Shown here piece by piece: positions 63,874 through 64,000 of a DNA stretch of 64,000 nucleotides (position 1 is its first letter; each line of letters starts with the position of its first letter). Under the pieces are notes generated by a model. The model saw only the letters and a program-made list of their open reading frames with translations, made no database searches and had not been told where the DNA came from. This DNA comes from Actinomycetota bacterium (GTDB lineage: Bacteria; Actinomycetota; Thermoleophilia; Solirubrobacterales; Solirubrobacteraceae): contig WLOQ01000007.1 of the NCBI GenBank assembly GCA_009699245.1, positions 62,001 through 126,000 of the forward strand, in the 5' to 3' direction. A program made the translations under genes and the position numbers.

Positions 63874-64000
63874 GCGTCCGGCGGAGGGCTGGTCGGCCCA
63901 CCGGCTGCCGCACGGCGTCCACGCTGGAGGTCGAGCTCGACGCCGAAGAGGAACGCCAGCGACAGCAGGTAGAGCCAGATCAGCAGGAGAATGATCGCCG
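63870..64000 (-). CDS. YihY/BrkB family membrane protein, C-terminal end only
   Basis: Only the last ~43 residues are in the window: IWLYLLSLAFLFGVELDLQ, then a Pro/Gly/Ala-rich tail. The final hydrophobic segment with FGVEL is typical of YihY/BrkB proteins. Weak because of length; family is inferred from this end only. Confidence 0.6.
   Translation of the reverse strand, partial: AIILLLIWLYLLSLAFLFGVELDLQRGRRAAAGGPTSPPPDA

Overview
Single high-GC window (strong G/C third-position bias) carrying a dense, mostly housekeeping chromosome segment of an actinomycete. The block clpC-radA-disA-carD-ispD-ispF-cysS-rlmB-sigH, the hom-thrC-thrB order, CarD, a SigH of the Bacillus Spo0H type, and many genes whose start codon sits only 6-11 nt behind a TANNNT hexamer (leaderless promoters) point to Actinomycetota. 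The gene content would suit class Thermoleophilia (Solirubrobacterales-like), but that placement is inference without a tree. I see no insertion sequence, prophage, CRISPR array or rRNA, and no gene-free stretch longer than 300 bp; the longest are 14080-14326 and 41958-42203. -- Layout. 1-4.8 kb: end of a sirtuin, DUF4395 membrane protein, an unrecognised protein with a start-codon problem, a coiled-coil protein, a nucleoside phosphorylase-like gene, tilS and hpt. 4.9-9.5 kb: ftsH and a folate cluster (folP, folB with an acidic extension, a thioesterase-like gene, folK). 9.5-14.1 kb: a GST-like gene, coaX, dusB, greA-lysS. 14.3-25.0 kb: clpC, radA, disA (c-di-AMP synthase), carD, ispD, PHP phosphoesterase, ispF, cysS, rlmB, sigH with a structured leader. 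25.1-30.7 kb: accessory stretch of exported proteins: Tat-type multicopper oxidase, beta-helix protein, cupredoxin, hemolysin III-like protein, Excalibur/HNH-like lipoprotein, secreted beta-rich protein, tRNA-Thr. 31.7-36 kb: a PlsC-GpsA fusion, an ECF sigma factor operon with a rhomboid protease, a BtuF-like binding protein. 36-42 kb: phhB, a CNNM/CorC-type protein, then a leftward operon lipoprotein - 89-aa protein - xseA - xseB - enolase-superfamily enzyme. 42-44 kb: a c-di-AMP (ydaO-type) riboswitch directly in front of an NlpC/P60 hydrolase, then PspA/PspAA. 44.1-50.6 kb: M23 peptidase, lgt, lysA, hom, thrC, thrB. 50.6-55.3 kb: FHA and ParA genes that overlap, small proteins, a transpeptidase. 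55.4-63.9 kb: topB followed by an AddB/AddA-like helicase-nuclease pair; the window closes in a YihY/BrkB-type gene. -- How parts connect. DisA, RadA and the riboswitch belong to one signalling theme: DisA makes c-di-AMP, RadA is a known partner and inhibitor of DisA in other bacteria, and the riboswitch would let c-di-AMP silence a secreted cell-wall hydrolase. Cell-envelope work recurs (PlsC-GpsA, Lgt, PBP, M23, NlpC/P60, PspA, cell-wall-binding-repeat lipoprotein, lipoproteins). DNA-repair nucleases recur too (RadA, Exo VII, TopB/AddAB). The most unusual items are the riboswitch/start-codon arrangement, the sigH leader with a duplicated 23-nt palindromic element, the PlsC-GpsA fusion, the copper-protein operon, the very compact divergent promoter pairs, and a local codon-usage anomaly inside disA.
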